64,000 nt of DNA. It comes from Salinivibrio sharmensis (GTDB taxonomy: Bacteria > Pseudomonadota > Gammaproteobacteria > Enterobacterales > Vibrionaceae). Where the stretch lies: positions 87,015 to 151,014 of the forward strand of contig NZ_MUFC01000008.1 of NCBI RefSeq assembly GCF_001995985.1, in the 5' to 3' direction. Shown here piece by piece: positions 9,484-18,785 of this stretch. The notes below the pieces were generated by a model that was not told the origin of the DNA, did not search any database, and saw only the letters and a list, made by a program, of their open reading frames with translations. Made by a program: the position numbers and the translations under genes. The first letter of the stretch is position 1, and each line of letters starts with the position of its first letter.

Positions 9484-10413
9484 ATGAGCACCGAAGAGCT
9501 GAGCAAAGCACAAAAATACGGATTTAATAAACTGCAAAAGCGCATTCGTCGCAACACCGGACAAGCGATTGCCGACTTTAATATGATCGAAGATGGCGAT
9601 CGCATCATGGTTTGCTTATCAGGCGGCAAAGATAGCTATACCTTGCTTGATATGTTGCAAAGCCTGCAAAAGAGCGCGCCAGTTTCATTCAAACTCATTG
9701 CGGTCAACTTAGATCAAAAGCAACCTGGGTTTCCTGAGCACATTTTGCCAGAGTATTTAGAGGGCTTGGGCGTCGAGTACAAAATTGTTGAAGAAGACAC
9801 TTACTCTATCGTCAAAGAGAAAGTGCCTGAGGGCAAGACAACCTGTTCACTATGCTCGCGACTTCGCCGCGGTATCTTATATCGCACAGCGAAAGAGCTA
9901 GGTGCTACCAAAATTGCATTGGGCCATCACCGAGATGACATACTAGAGACCTTGTTCTTGAACATGTTCTATGGCGGCAAGATGAAAGGCATGCCACCGA
10001 AGCTCGTCTCTGATAACGGCGAACATGTGGTGATCCGTCCACTGGCCTATTGCCGAGAAAAAGACATTGAGCGTTATTCAGAGCAAAAAGCTTTCCCGAT
10101 CATTCCGTGTAACCTTTGTGGCTCACAGCCCAACCTACAACGCCAAGTGATCAAAGATATGCTCCGAGATTGGGACAAGCGTTATCCAGGCCGCATTGAG
10201 ACCATGTTCCGAGCAATGCAAAATATCGTCCCCTCGCATATGGCCGATACCGAGCTGTTTGATTTTAAGTCCGTCGCAGCGGGTATGGCGTTTGAGGGGG
10301 ATGGTGATACCGCATTCGATAAGGAAAACTTTAACGATCCGGCGCCCGTTTCAGAGAGCCCTGTCGAGGTTGACCCCAACTTATCACTCGATGTGGTCAA
10401 TGTCGGCACATAG
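9484..10413 (+). CDS. ttcA: tRNA 2-thiocytidine(32) synthetase TtcA
   Basis: ATP-dependent, Fe-S-containing enzyme that thiolates C32 in some tRNAs. It carries the PP-loop SGGKDS near residue 47, [10 protein letters not shown] near 124, and CNLCGSQPN near 215, which provide the cluster cysteines. The frame opens at 9400, but the ATG at 9484 gives [12 protein letters not shown] and 309 aa, close to the E. coli enzyme (311). The ribosome binding site before it is weak. Confidence 0.94.
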   Translation: MSTEELSKAQKYGFNKLQKRIRRNTGQAIADFNMIEDGDRIMVCLSGGKDSYTLLDMLQSLQKSAPVSFKLIAVNLDQKQPGFPEHILPEYLEGLGVEYKIVEEDTYSIVKEKVPEGKTTCSLCSRLRRGILYRTAKELGATKIALGHHRDDILETLFLNMFYGGKMKGMPPKLVSDNGEHVVIRPLAYCREKDIERYSEQKAFPIIPCNLCGSQPNLQRQVIKDMLRDWDKRYPGRIETMFRAMQNIVPSHMADTELFDFKSVAAGMAFEGDGDTAFDKENFNDPAPVSESPVEVDPNLSLDVVNVGT

Positions 10414-10461
10414 TGTTTGAAGCATGACAGAATTGTAGTTGGCCCTAAATGGCCTGCTAAT

Positions 10462-10494
10462 AAAAACGCCCACTTTAAACAGTGGGCGTTTTTT
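10462..10494 (+). terminator. Intrinsic terminator after ttcA
   Basis: ACGCCCACT - TTAAAC - AGTGGGCGT, flanked by AAAA and TTTTTT. It could stop both ttcA and the converging DUF2987 gene. Confidence 0.85.
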
Positions 10495-10565
10495 ATCGTT
10501 TCAGCTTTCTACATCGTGCGCATTATGTCTTTGAAGCTCTGTGTAGACTTGAAATCTTTCCCCGT

Positions 10566-11216
10566 TTATCCGTTTTTCGGCAACCAAGGCGACACCTTGA
10601 TGGGAGCGTCTGGCAGCGTTAAGGTGGCGCTATCGCCAAGATGATTGACATCTATAATGGCTTGGTGAGCATCGATTGGGTATTTTTTTCCCTCACTGCT
10701 AGTCACCGCTCCCGTCACCGAGGGCGCAAAATGCAAGACGACTCCCTGTGTCTTTGGCATAAACCAAGAAGCAAACATCCCGCCTAAGTTTTCCATCATC
10801 GTATCCATCTGAGGCAACCAGCCCTGAATCTGCTGGCTGGTTAATTTCTTTCCTACTGGCTGATCAACCAATACCTGGAACGAGATATCGCAGTTACGAT
10901 CGGCGGGGGTTTCAACAAAGACATCCGGGTTTACTTTGCGGAGCTGGTTATCGAGAGGAAGCGGCAGCGCTTGAGAGGCTGGAATATCAAAGGCTTCATA
11001 ATGCTCTTCCTTGCTCATCCATGCGCGAGAAATCGGGCAAACCTCTCCCGACTCGGCCGAGACCATAAAGTACGCCACACCAATATCCGGGTGCCCTTCT
11101 TCAACGTTATGTTTAAGCTGAGTAAATAGCTTACTATAGCTAAAACGGTATGTATCGGCACTGGCCGGGACACTCACCATTCCCAGCAAAACCAGTACAC
11201 TGGCTAGTTTTTTCAT
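10566..11216 (-). CDS. DUF2987-like secreted protein, function unknown
   Basis: The 216-aa product starts at the ATG at 11216, giving a clear signal peptide MKKLASVLVLLGMVSVPASA. The frame extends 11 codons upstream without need. The mature part has two cysteines (VCPISRAW and RNCDISF). It resembles DUF2987 proteins found beside potA/ttcA in vibrios. Probably periplasmic. It follows the membrane protein at 11246-12079, 29 bases downstream on the same strand, so the two may form an operon. Confidence 0.7.
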   Translation of the reverse strand: MKKLASVLVLLGMVSVPASADTYRFSYSKLFTQLKHNVEEGHPDIGVAYFMVSAESGEVCPISRAWMSKEEHYEAFDIPASQALPLPLDNQLRKVNPDVFVETPADRNCDISFQVLVDQPVGKKLTSQQIQGWLPQMDTMMENLGGMFASWFMPKTQGVVLHFAPSVTGAVTSSEGKKYPIDAHQAIIDVNHLGDSATLTLPDAPIKVSPWLPKNG

Positions 11217-11245
11217 CAGAACTCCAGTTGCAGGCTCAAAGCGAA

Positions 11246-12079
11246 TCAAGCGTCAAAGGTGTCTTGGTCAGATGATGACGGATTAGTCGTACTATTACTA
11301 TTTGGCGCCCTTTCTCCATTCTCATCATGTGACACTGTCACCTCCACACCAACGCCAAACATTTCTCGGTAAATCACACCTTTAACATTAAAGAGAAAGG
11401 GTAACGCCCAAACCAAGGCAAAGCCAGCGGTGGCAAAAGAAATGAGAAATAGCACGCCGACAACCGCATAAATGGTTGCCATTTGGAACAATTTCTTGTT
11501 CACAGCTCGGAAGGATACGGTGAGCGCTTTAACCGGCGTGAGACGCTTTTCACAAATCAATAACGGCGACATGGAAAACGCCATCGCAACGTAAAGGCTC
11601 AGTAATGGAAAAATCATGCTCGCCACACTTTGCAATGTCGCCGACAGGCAGATCACGACCGTTACGGGTAAAGCAAACACCAGCCCTTTTAGTAGATGGC
11701 GTGGTTTAGAACGAAATCCTATAGCGTGACTCAAGCCCATTAAGCTCGCCCCGGCATATAATGGCGCAATCAGAACCTCGGAAGTAAAGTTTGCCAACCA
11801 CACGGATGAAATCATATCGGTGGTGAGCTCTCGTTGGCCAACAAGTGCATCAAATAAATGCGATGGTGAACCCAACAACAACGTCAGCATCAGCATTAAG
11901 ATACCTATTTGAGTCGCGAACAGGCACAAGGTAGCGGGCAAAAACGACCAAAAGTGCTTGAAGGTCTGAGAGAAGGCTTCTTTGATTATCTCAAAAGGAT
12001 CGAGCCGGTAGCGGCCGTTTAGCGCCGTTTCGACCGACCCACCGATATGTAAAGCATTATTGTATTCTTGTTGACTCAT
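11246..12079 (-). CDS. Multi-pass membrane protein of unknown function
   Basis: The 277-aa product has a polar N-terminus (about 45 residues), then five or six hydrophobic segments between about residues 45 and 240, and a Ser/Asn-rich acidic tail. It has no catalytic motif I can name. The general pattern (MSPLLICEKRLTPVKAL between membrane segments) resembles YciC-like glycerophosphoryl-membrane families, but I would not assign it. It is divergent from potA and upstream of the DUF2987 gene. Confidence 0.65.
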   Translation of the reverse strand: MSQQEYNNALHIGGSVETALNGRYRLDPFEIIKEAFSQTFKHFWSFLPATLCLFATQIGILMLMLTLLLGSPSHLFDALVGQRELTTDMISSVWLANFTSEVLIAPLYAGASLMGLSHAIGFRSKPRHLLKGLVFALPVTVVICLSATLQSVASMIFPLLSLYVAMAFSMSPLLICEKRLTPVKALTVSFRAVNKKLFQMATIYAVVGVLFLISFATAGFALVWALPFLFNVKGVIYREMFGVGVEVTVSHDENGERAPNSNSTTNPSSSDQDTFDA

Positions 12080-12257
12080 AATCGTTATCTATCATGACTA
12101 ATGCACCCAGTATATCTGACTGTAACCCATAGCCAAAAATCATTCTGACAAATAAGGAAAAATAAACAGATCGGCTTTGCGTTGACCATGGTCTGGTTTA
12201 GGCTGGACACCTTATCGCACAACAGACACCAAAGTGCCAAAACGAGCGAAAAACTGC

Positions 12258-12286
12258 TTTAACTTGGACTGACACGCGTCTATTAT
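12258..12286 (+). promoter_or_regulatory. Candidate potABC promoter
   Basis: TTTAAC, a 17-base spacer, then TATTAT. The -10 is good and the -35 weak. It lies 64 bases upstream of the potA start. No other strong candidate is seen in the 270-base gap. Confidence 0.4.
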
Positions 12287-12350
12287 GCGCCGTCTGTTTT
12301 ATGGGTACGAATGTACAAGACAATTTGCCAGGTAGAGAGAGAACGAACCA

Positions 12351-13466
12351 TTGAAGCACGCAAATGTATCTCACAAACCGGTTGTCGAGCTCGCGTCACT
12401 AACCAAAAGTTTCGACGGCAAAGAAATCATCTCCCGTTTCAACCTAACGGTCAATAACGGAGAATTCCTAACTATCCTTGGCCCTTCAGGCTGTGGCAAA
12501 ACAACCGTACTGCGTTTGATTGCAGGGCTGGAAGATGCCGACAGTGGTGCTGTCGTGATTGATGGCAAAGATGTCACGACCCTCCCAGCAGAAAAACGTA
12601 ATGTAAACACTGTCTTTCAAAGCTATGCGCTTTTCCCACATATGACTGTGTTTGAGAACGTCGCATTTGGCCTGCGCATGCAGGGCGTGAATCGTCACCA
12701 TATTGAACCTCGGGTGATGGAAGCGCTGCGAATGGTACAGCTTGACCATTATGCTTCTCGTAAACCTCATCAATTGTCTGGTGGACAGCAGCAACGCATC
12801 GCGATTGCACGTGCCGTGGTGAATAAACCGAGTGTGCTATTGCTGGATGAATCCCTCTCTGCACTCGATTACAAACTGCGCAAACAAATGCAGATGGAGC
12901 TGAAACAACTGCAACGCAAGCTTGGTATCACCTTCATTTTCGTCACTCACGACCAAGAAGAAGCACTGTCGATGTCAGATCGTATTATCGTTATGCGTGA
13001 TGGCGAAATCGAGCAAGACGGCTCACCGCGTGAGATATATGAAGAGCCTAAGAATTTGTTCGTGGCACGTTTTATTGGTGAAATCAATGTCTTTGATGCC
13101 AGTGTCATCAAACGTATCGATGACAAACGTATTTGGGCCCGAGTTGAATCTCGTGAGTGTGAAGTGTATTGCAAGCTCGAGGTACATCCGGGTGACGCTA
13201 TCAAGGTATTGCTTCGCCCTGAAGACATCCGCTTGGAAGAAATTCATGGTAATGACAAGCCCAATGGTATTGTGGGCTACGTGCGCGAGCGAAATTACAA
13301 AGGCATGACCCTCGACTCGGTACTCGAGTTGCCATCAGGGCAAACCGTGATGGTGAGCGAGTTCTTCAATGAAGATGATCCAGACGTCGATCACTCTATC
13401 GATCAGAAAGTGGCTCTGACTTGGGTAGAAAGCTGGGAGGTGGTGCTGGCCGATGAAAAAGCTTAA
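12351..13466 (+). CDS. potA: Spermidine/putrescine ABC transporter ATPase PotA
   Basis: ATP-binding subunit energising polyamine import at the inner membrane. Walker A is GPSGCGKT at residues 44-51, the signature LSGGQQQ lies near 142-148 and Walker B LLLDE near 163. A C-terminal TOBE-like regulatory domain follows from about residue 240. The start is a TTG at 12351; an in-frame TAG 18 bases upstream excludes a longer protein, and the N-terminus then aligns with E. coli PotA. Overlaps potB by 14 bases. Confidence 0.95.
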   Translation: MKHANVSHKPVVELASLTKSFDGKEIISRFNLTVNNGEFLTILGPSGCGKTTVLRLIAGLEDADSGAVVIDGKDVTTLPAEKRNVNTVFQSYALFPHMTVFENVAFGLRMQGVNRHHIEPRVMEALRMVQLDHYASRKPHQLSGGQQQRIAIARAVVNKPSVLLLDESLSALDYKLRKQMQMELKQLQRKLGITFIFVTHDQEEALSMSDRIIVMRDGEIEQDGSPREIYEEPKNLFVARFIGEINVFDASVIKRIDDKRIWARVESRECEVYCKLEVHPGDAIKVLLRPEDIRLEEIHGNDKPNGIVGYVRERNYKGMTLDSVLELPSGQTVMVSEFFNEDDPDVDHSIDQKVALTWVESWEVVLADEKA

Positions 13467-14307
13467 TCTGCAAACCGCTATCGTGGGTTTAGTCGTAGGT
13501 TGGTTGCTGATCTTTGTTTTTTTACCCAACCTAATGATTATCGCGACCAGTTTTTTAACCCGTGATGACGCTGATCTTATCGAGATGACCTTCACGCTAA
13601 GCAATTATGCGAAGCTGCTCGATCCTCTTTATGCGAAAGTCGTCTGGCACTCTTTCTATATGGCGGGCTTGGCGACACTGATCTGCCTACTGATTGGCTA
13701 TCCGTTCGCGTTTATCATTGCCAGAATGCCTAAAAACACACGTCCTTTGATGCTGTTTTTAGTGATTGTCCCTTTTTGGACCAACTCCTTGATCCGAACG
13801 TACGGGCTAAAAATTTTTCTTGGTACCCGTGGCCTACTCAATGAAAGTATGATGTGGCTTGGCTTAATAGAACGCCCCGTTCGTATTATGTACACCGAAT
13901 ATGCGGTGATGGTGGGTCTTGTCTATATTTTGCTGCCGTTTATGATCCTGCCGCTCTATTCAAGCATTGAGAAACTGGATCGTAGTTACCTGGAAGCCGC
14001 GCGTGATTTAGGTGCCAACAAAGTCCAATGCTTTTTGCGTGTGATCCTGCCGCTGACTACACCCGGTATTATTGCCGGCAGCTTGCTGGTCATTCTTCCT
14101 GCGCTAGGTATGTTCTACGTCTCGGATTTGCTCGGAGGAGCAAAAAACCTACTAATTGGTAACGTAATTAAGAGCCAGATTTTGAACGTTCGGGATTGGC
14201 CATTTGGCTCAGCGGCCAGCATCTCACTGACGGTGTTAATGGGACTGTTGCTGTTTGCGTATTGGCGTGTTGGTAAATGGATGAATCGCAAGGAGGCATT
14301 ATCATGA
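13453..14307 (+). CDS. potB: Spermidine/putrescine ABC transporter permease PotB
   Basis: Inner-membrane permease subunit, 284 aa with six predicted helices. The EAA loop, which docks on PotA, is visible as [22 protein letters not shown] near residue 177-198. Start overlaps the potA end, and its TGA overlaps the potC ATG, so the three genes are translationally coupled. Confidence 0.95.
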   Translation: MKKLNLQTAIVGLVVGWLLIFVFLPNLMIIATSFLTRDDADLIEMTFTLSNYAKLLDPLYAKVVWHSFYMAGLATLICLLIGYPFAFIIARMPKNTRPLMLFLVIVPFWTNSLIRTYGLKIFLGTRGLLNESMMWLGLIERPVRIMYTEYAVMVGLVYILLPFMILPLYSSIEKLDRSYLEAARDLGANKVQCFLRVILPLTTPGIIAGSLLVILPALGMFYVSDLLGGAKNLLIGNVIKSQILNVRDWPFGSAASISLTVLMGLLLFAYWRVGKWMNRKEALS

Positions 14308-15074
14308 TCCGATGGATTAGGAACAGCTTTCTATCCTTGGTTTACGCCTTCCTTTACATCCCCATTCTGGTATTGATCGTTAACTCGTTCAATGCCAGCA
14401 AGTTTGGTATGAGTTGGAAAGGTTTTACCTGGGAGTGGTATGGGCAGCTGGTCAATAACCATAGCTTGATGCAAGCAGCGGGTAACTCATTAACCATTGC
14501 GGTATTTTCTGCCAGCGCTGCCGCCATTATAGGTAGCCTGACCGCCGTTGCCCTCTTTCGCTACCGCTTTCGAGGTAAACAATTTGTCAATGGCATGCTC
14601 TTTGTGGTGATGATGTCCCCGGACATTGTGATGGCTATTTCGTTACTGGCGCTATTTGTGTTGATGGGCGCGCAACTGGGATTTTTAACCCTACTGCTCT
14701 CTCATATCACCTTCTGCCTGCCATTCGTCGTCGTCACGGTATACAGCCGCTTAAATGGCTTTGACGTTAAAATGCTTGAAGCAGCGCGTGATTTAGGTGC
14801 GAGCGAATGGGTGATCCTCACTAAGATTATTTTGCCACTGGCGGCTCCTGCGGTCGGTGCAGGTTGGCTACTGAGTTTTACCCTTTCGCTGGACGACGTC
14901 ATCGTTAGCTCATTTGTCACCGGGCCAAGCTATGAAATTTTGCCCTTAAAGATCTATTCGATGGTTAAAGTGGGCGTATCACCGGAAGTGAATGCACTTG
15001 CCACTATCATGTTATTGGTGTCATTAGTGTTAGTCATGTGCTCGCAATGGCTCGCGAAAGACAGGTTAAAGTAA
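14304..15074 (+). CDS. potC: Spermidine/putrescine ABC transporter permease PotC
   Basis: Second permease subunit, 256 aa, six helices, with the EAA loop [19 protein letters not shown] near residue 157. The frame is open from 14277, but the ATG at 14304 has a strong AGGAGG ahead of it and overlaps the potB stop as ATGA. Normally potD, the periplasmic polyamine-binding protein, follows; here a terminator comes 10 bases after the stop and no potD is present in the window. Confidence 0.95.
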   Translation: MIRWIRNSFLSLVYAFLYIPILVLIVNSFNASKFGMSWKGFTWEWYGQLVNNHSLMQAAGNSLTIAVFSASAAAIIGSLTAVALFRYRFRGKQFVNGMLFVVMMSPDIVMAISLLALFVLMGAQLGFLTLLLSHITFCLPFVVVTVYSRLNGFDVKMLEAARDLGASEWVILTKIILPLAAPAVGAGWLLSFTLSLDDVIVSSFVTGPSYEILPLKIYSMVKVGVSPEVNALATIMLLVSLVLVMCSQWLAKDRLK

Positions 15075-15084
15075 CCCTTGCACT

Positions 15085-15116
15085 AGGGCTGCTATTCCAC
15101 CAGCAGCCCTTTTTCT
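15085..15116 (+). terminator. Intrinsic terminator after potC
   Basis: AGGGCTGCT - ATTCCACC - AGCAGCCCT followed by TTTTTCT. It closes the pot operon directly after potC. Confidence 0.85.
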
Positions 15117-15133
15117 AACTGTATCCTCTCGCG

Positions 15134-15850
15134 TTACTGCTCTAGCGCCAGAATTTCCTCCACCAGCTTAGGCACGAGCGTGCTCGCTTTCCCGTAACGT
15201 CGCTCATTAAACTCACTTTCTACCGCACTAGGCTCCAAGTTTATTTCAATGGTGTGCGCACCATGCATTGCCGCTTCATGCACAAACCCGGCCGCGGGAT
15301 ACACCGCCCCAGAGGTGCCAATAGAAATAAACAAATCCGCTTGATTGAGTGCATCATGAATGTTCCCCATTCCCAGAGGCATCTCTCCGAACCACACAAC
15401 GTGTGGCCTCAACGGTGCAGGCATCTGGCAACAATGGCAGTGATCGGACACCTGGATATCACCCGTCCAATCGATCGTTTGCTGGGAGTGGCTACAGCGG
15501 GCCTTTAACAGCTCACCGTGCATATGAATGATATTCTTGGTTCCCGCTCGCTCATGGAGGTTGTCAATATTTTGAGTGACAACAAGCACGGTAGCATCGG
15601 TTTCTTGCTCCAAACGTGCCAGTGCCTCATGCGCCGGATTCGGGGCAATCTCACCTTGCAATTGGCGCCGACGATCATTGTAAAACTGCTGAACAAGGGT
15701 TGGGTTTCTCTCAAAGCCCTCAGGCGTCGCGACGTCTTCAATATGATGCTCTTCCCAAAGACCATCCTGATCTCGGAAGGTTCTAATCCCTGACTCTGCA
15801 GATATTCCCGCGCCTGTCAAAACTACGATGTGTCGATAAGGGAATGTCAT
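15134..15850 (-). CDS. cobB: NAD-dependent protein deacylase CobB (sirtuin)
   Basis: Removes acetyl, succinyl and related groups from protein lysines using NAD. The NAD-binding motif [14 protein letters not shown] lies at residues 13-26, QNIDNLH and the catalytic HMHGEL near residues 95-113, and zinc cysteines in ARCSHS and CHCCQMP. The Y-N-D-R pattern in [11 protein letters not shown] provides the Tyr and Arg that read acidic acyl groups in CobB/SIRT5-type enzymes. 238 aa. Converges on potC. Confidence 0.95.
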   Translation of the reverse strand: MTFPYRHIVVLTGAGISAESGIRTFRDQDGLWEEHHIEDVATPEGFERNPTLVQQFYNDRRRQLQGEIAPNPAHEALARLEQETDATVLVVTQNIDNLHERAGTKNIIHMHGELLKARCSHSQQTIDWTGDIQVSDHCHCCQMPAPLRPHVVWFGEMPLGMGNIHDALNQADLFISIGTSGAVYPAAGFVHEAAMHGAHTIEINLEPSAVESEFNERRYGKASTLVPKLVEEILALEQ

Positions 15851-16039
15851 ACGCCGTTCCTATGCAAGTGACCTGTTTATTTATTTTATAACACTCTCAC
15901 GCTTACCATTGAAGTAGTAAGGGTTTAGACCTTAGTCGTTGACTCTAATCACAAAAAGATAATGCAACGACTGGCTAGACCAATGCCGCGCTTCGCTTCG
16001 GTTACAATGTCGGCTTACTTCTCGTATCTGTTACCCATT

Positions 16040-16759
16040 ATGAAATTAGAACACTATTATACTGAGCAAGATGGCAAACTGATTTTTACTCGCCAGCAAG
16101 CAAGTGACTTTGCTAAACGTATCGCCGGCGACTTTAACCCGATTCATGACACAGATGCTTCACGGTTCTGTGTTCCCGGGGATTTGCTGCTTTCTATCTT
16201 ATTGGCCAAAACAGGGATCAGCGAGCAAATCGAGATTCAGTTCAATGGCATGATCAGTGCCAACACGCCCTTGTCGATTATCGAAACAGACGATGGCGTT
16301 ACCGTCGTCGACGATAATCAAAAGCTTTATCTCACCATGACACGCCATGGACAGACACGTCACGATAAAGTATTAGCCACTGAGATCGCCGAGCACTACG
16401 TGCAGTTTTCCGGAAAGAACTTCCCGCATATCATGGTGCCGCTAATGCGGGAGCAACAAATGATGATTAACACTGAACGTCCACTCGTCATGTACGAGAA
16501 AATGAGCTTGGCGTTTGATGATCTCTCAATCAACTCTGCCGATGTCGCTTTATCGGATTCAGTGATGCAAGTGAGTGGCAAACGCGGAAAAGTCGATCTT
16601 GCTTTTAATTTTATTGTCGATGGACGGCGTGTGGGACACGGATGCAAAACGATGGTTGCCAGTGGTTTGCGCCCCTACTGCGAAGAGGCTATTCAAAACC
16701 TGGTAGAGCGTTTTAATGCCAGAAAACAAGCCTACTGTGCTACGCCCGCCACGGAGTGA
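16040..16759 (+). CDS. DUF3581 family protein, function unknown
   Basis: Cytoplasmic 239-aa protein. The frame opens at 15962, but the ATG at 16040 (MKLEHYYTEQDGKL) matches the usual start of this Vibrio/Shewanella family. The segment FAKRIAGDFNPIHD resembles the active-site helix of MaoC-type hot-dog hydratases (D-x-N-P-x-H), so an acyl-binding hot-dog fold is possible; that is inference. Monocistronic between cobB and the HDOD gene. Confidence 0.75.
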   Translation: MKLEHYYTEQDGKLIFTRQQASDFAKRIAGDFNPIHDTDASRFCVPGDLLLSILLAKTGISEQIEIQFNGMISANTPLSIIETDDGVTVVDDNQKLYLTMTRHGQTRHDKVLATEIAEHYVQFSGKNFPHIMVPLMREQQMMINTERPLVMYEKMSLAFDDLSINSADVALSDSVMQVSGKRGKVDLAFNFIVDGRRVGHGCKTMVASGLRPYCEEAIQNLVERFNARKQAYCATPATE

Positions 16760-16777
16760 TTTTCTTCCCTGAAGCCT

Positions 16778-16809
16778 TTGGCTCTGATCTATAGTTAAAT
16801 CAGAGCCAA
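16778..16809 (+). other. Perfect 11-bp inverted repeat before the HDOD gene
   Basis: TTGGCTCTGAT - 10 bases - ATCAGAGCCAA, ending 17 bases before the ATG at 16827. No T-run follows, so it is not a standard terminator for the DUF3581 gene. It could be an operator or a leader hairpin. Confidence 0.5.
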
Positions 16810-16826
16810 CGCTGAAGGAAGTTGTT

Positions 16827-17651
16827 ATGCAATCCAATAGCTTGGTCGAGCTAATCGATCGTCTCCCGAAAATCCCCAAAGTCGTGCAAGAGTTGATTGA
16901 ATTGGTCAACAGCCATGACGCTGAGCTCAACCAAATCGCCGAAAAAATCGCTTACGACCAGATCATCTCCGCGCGTGTACTTCGCTTGTCTAATTCAGCG
17001 TATTTTGGCCGCGTTCGAAGCGTTGGTTCGGTTAACGAAGCGGTCGTTCGACTAGGATTGGGCCCGGTGCGGACATTGGTGGTATCTAGCGCCTTGATAA
17101 GTGCTTTTGATGTCGGTGAAGAGGTCGATATTGATGGGTTTTGGCAGCACACATTTGAAGTGGCAACCTTGAGTAAAGCGTTAGCGACATCTTTACGAAT
17201 GGATGGCAACGAAGCATTTACCGCAGGGATGCTCCATAACCTCGGTGAGCTTCTAATTATGACCACTGCCTATGACACGCTGAACCGTATTACTCTCCAC
17301 ATGGAAGCGGGTAAACCCAAACAAGAAGCTCAACAGCTTGTTTTGGGGACAAACAGCGCAGAACTCGGCGGCGAGCTCGCACAAGCTTGGAATTTTCCAG
17401 AAAGTCTATGTGATGCAATTCGCTATCAGTTTTCTCCGGTGCATGATGAGCAGTTCTCCCCTTTAGCTGGCATGCTCCGCTTGGCCAACAAAATTGATGC
17501 CGCGTGGGGCGAATTAACCACCACTGACTCTAAGCTCGATTGGCTCGACCAGCAGCTCGAGTACAACATTCTCGGCTTCCCGAAAACCGTGGTGGCCAAC
17601 ATTGACGAGGTTATTGGCTCAGGGCGTGAAATGGCCAAAATGCTTAAATAA
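16827..17651 (+). CDS. HDOD domain protein
   Basis: The 274-aa protein is almost entirely an HDOD domain (about residues 8-210), a degenerate HD-superfamily fold used as a signalling scaffold. Typical segments are LPKIPKVVQELIELV, ILSNSAYFG-like RLSNSAYFGR, and GMLHNLGELLI. No GGDEF, EAL or receiver domain is fused. Such proteins in vibrios affect motility or stress signalling, but no specific partner is visible here. AAGGAAG precedes the ATG. Confidence 0.85.
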   Translation: MQSNSLVELIDRLPKIPKVVQELIELVNSHDAELNQIAEKIAYDQIISARVLRLSNSAYFGRVRSVGSVNEAVVRLGLGPVRTLVVSSALISAFDVGEEVDIDGFWQHTFEVATLSKALATSLRMDGNEAFTAGMLHNLGELLIMTTAYDTLNRITLHMEAGKPKQEAQQLVLGTNSAELGGELAQAWNFPESLCDAIRYQFSPVHDEQFSPLAGMLRLANKIDAAWGELTTTDSKLDWLDQQLEYNILGFPKTVVANIDEVIGSGREMAKMLK

Positions 17652-17666
17652 CAATGGCGTCTCTAT

Positions 17667-17706
17667 CACCACGTGGACGCAGTATATGAGCCACGTGGTG
17701 CTTTCT
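17667..17706 (+). terminator. Terminator between the HDOD and LysR genes
   Basis: CACCACGTGG - 14 bases - CCACGTGGTG, a 10-bp stem followed by CTTTCT on the plus strand. It lies between convergent genes. The T-run is short. Confidence 0.6.
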
Positions 17707-18607
17707 AAAAGCAATGCTGAATCGAAAGGTATTTATTGCGGATGTGCTCTATCAGCAAACGTACTTTTTTAGGCGGCTGGCGAGTGAATGGGTACACCGC
17801 ATAAATCCCGAGTTTTTTGCCCACTTGGTCAGGAAAAAGATCAACCAATACGCCCTGCATCAAATCGTCATACACCAAACAACGCGGTACATACGCGATA
17901 CCATGGCCACTTAGCGCACCTTGTCGCAGGGCGATGGGGTTATCGGTCGAAAAGTTGCCGGCCACTTTAATCACTTGGTTTTTATGCTCACCTTTGAACT
18001 CCCAATCACTGGCGCCAGTCGTTTGATAGGCGTATTGCAAGCAGTTGTGCTGTTTGAGTTCGATGGGCTGCTGAGGCCGGCCATGGCGCGAAATATAGCT
18101 AGGTGCGGCACATACCACCCATTGTGAGTCGATAATATGGCGAGCAATTAAGCTAGAGTCCTCGAGGTAGCCGGTGCGGATAACCAGATCAAACCCCTCA
18201 TCAATTAAATCAACAAAGCGGTTATCCAGCGACATATCAATGTTAAGGCCCGGATATTGACCACAAAACGCCGCCACCGCTTCAGCTAACAATAACTCGC
18301 CAGAAATCGTCGGGACCGATATTTTGATTTGTCCCGTAATAGCTTCGCCAAGCCCTGCAACTGCATCCAACGCTTCATCAGCGGCCTGCTTCACATTTTT
18401 TGCACCTTGATACAAGGTACGTCCGGCATCGGTCAGTGTCAGCTTGCGCGTGGTGCGATACAAAAGCTGCACCCCCAACCCTTCTTCGAGCTTTTTAATC
18501 CGCTTGCTAACTACGGAATTTGTCAGGGAATTTATTTCCGCTACCTTGCTAAAAGAGCCTAATTCAGCGACTTGAGCAAAGAGGACGAGATCATCTGTTT
18601 TCGGCAT
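17705..18607 (-). CDS. LysR family transcriptional regulator
   Basis: 300-aa LTTR with an N-terminal winged helix (FAQVAELGSFSKVAE and SVVSKRIKKLEE, about residues 9-41) and a C-terminal effector-binding domain of the type that starts with VSVPTISG-like ISVPTISGELLL. It is divergent from the lactate permease gene with a 178-base gap, so it probably regulates lctP-dld and/or itself. Its effector is unknown; E. coli uses a GntR protein (LldR) for lactate genes, so this is a different type of control. Confidence 0.9.
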   Translation of the reverse strand: MPKTDDLVLFAQVAELGSFSKVAEINSLTNSVVSKRIKKLEEGLGVQLLYRTTRKLTLTDAGRTLYQGAKNVKQAADEALDAVAGLGEAITGQIKISVPTISGELLLAEAVAAFCGQYPGLNIDMSLDNRFVDLIDEGFDLVIRTGYLEDSSLIARHIIDSQWVVCAAPSYISRHGRPQQPIELKQHNCLQYAYQTTGASDWEFKGEHKNQVIKVAGNFSTDNPIALRQGALSGHGIAYVPRCLVYDDLMQGVLVDLFPDQVGKKLGIYAVYPFTRQPPKKVRLLIEHIRNKYLSIQHCF

Positions 18608-18785
18608 ATTATGTCAATTATGGAAGTAATTATTTTCATTATTTCCATATATCAGAAAAATGCAAACGCGTAATGTTACATACGGTTAACATCGAGTCAC
18701 CGAGCTGTCAGCAAAATAACAACACATTGGTGACCTGAACATTTAAACGTGATTCAACGGAAGAGACACCTAATAAGGAACCCTT

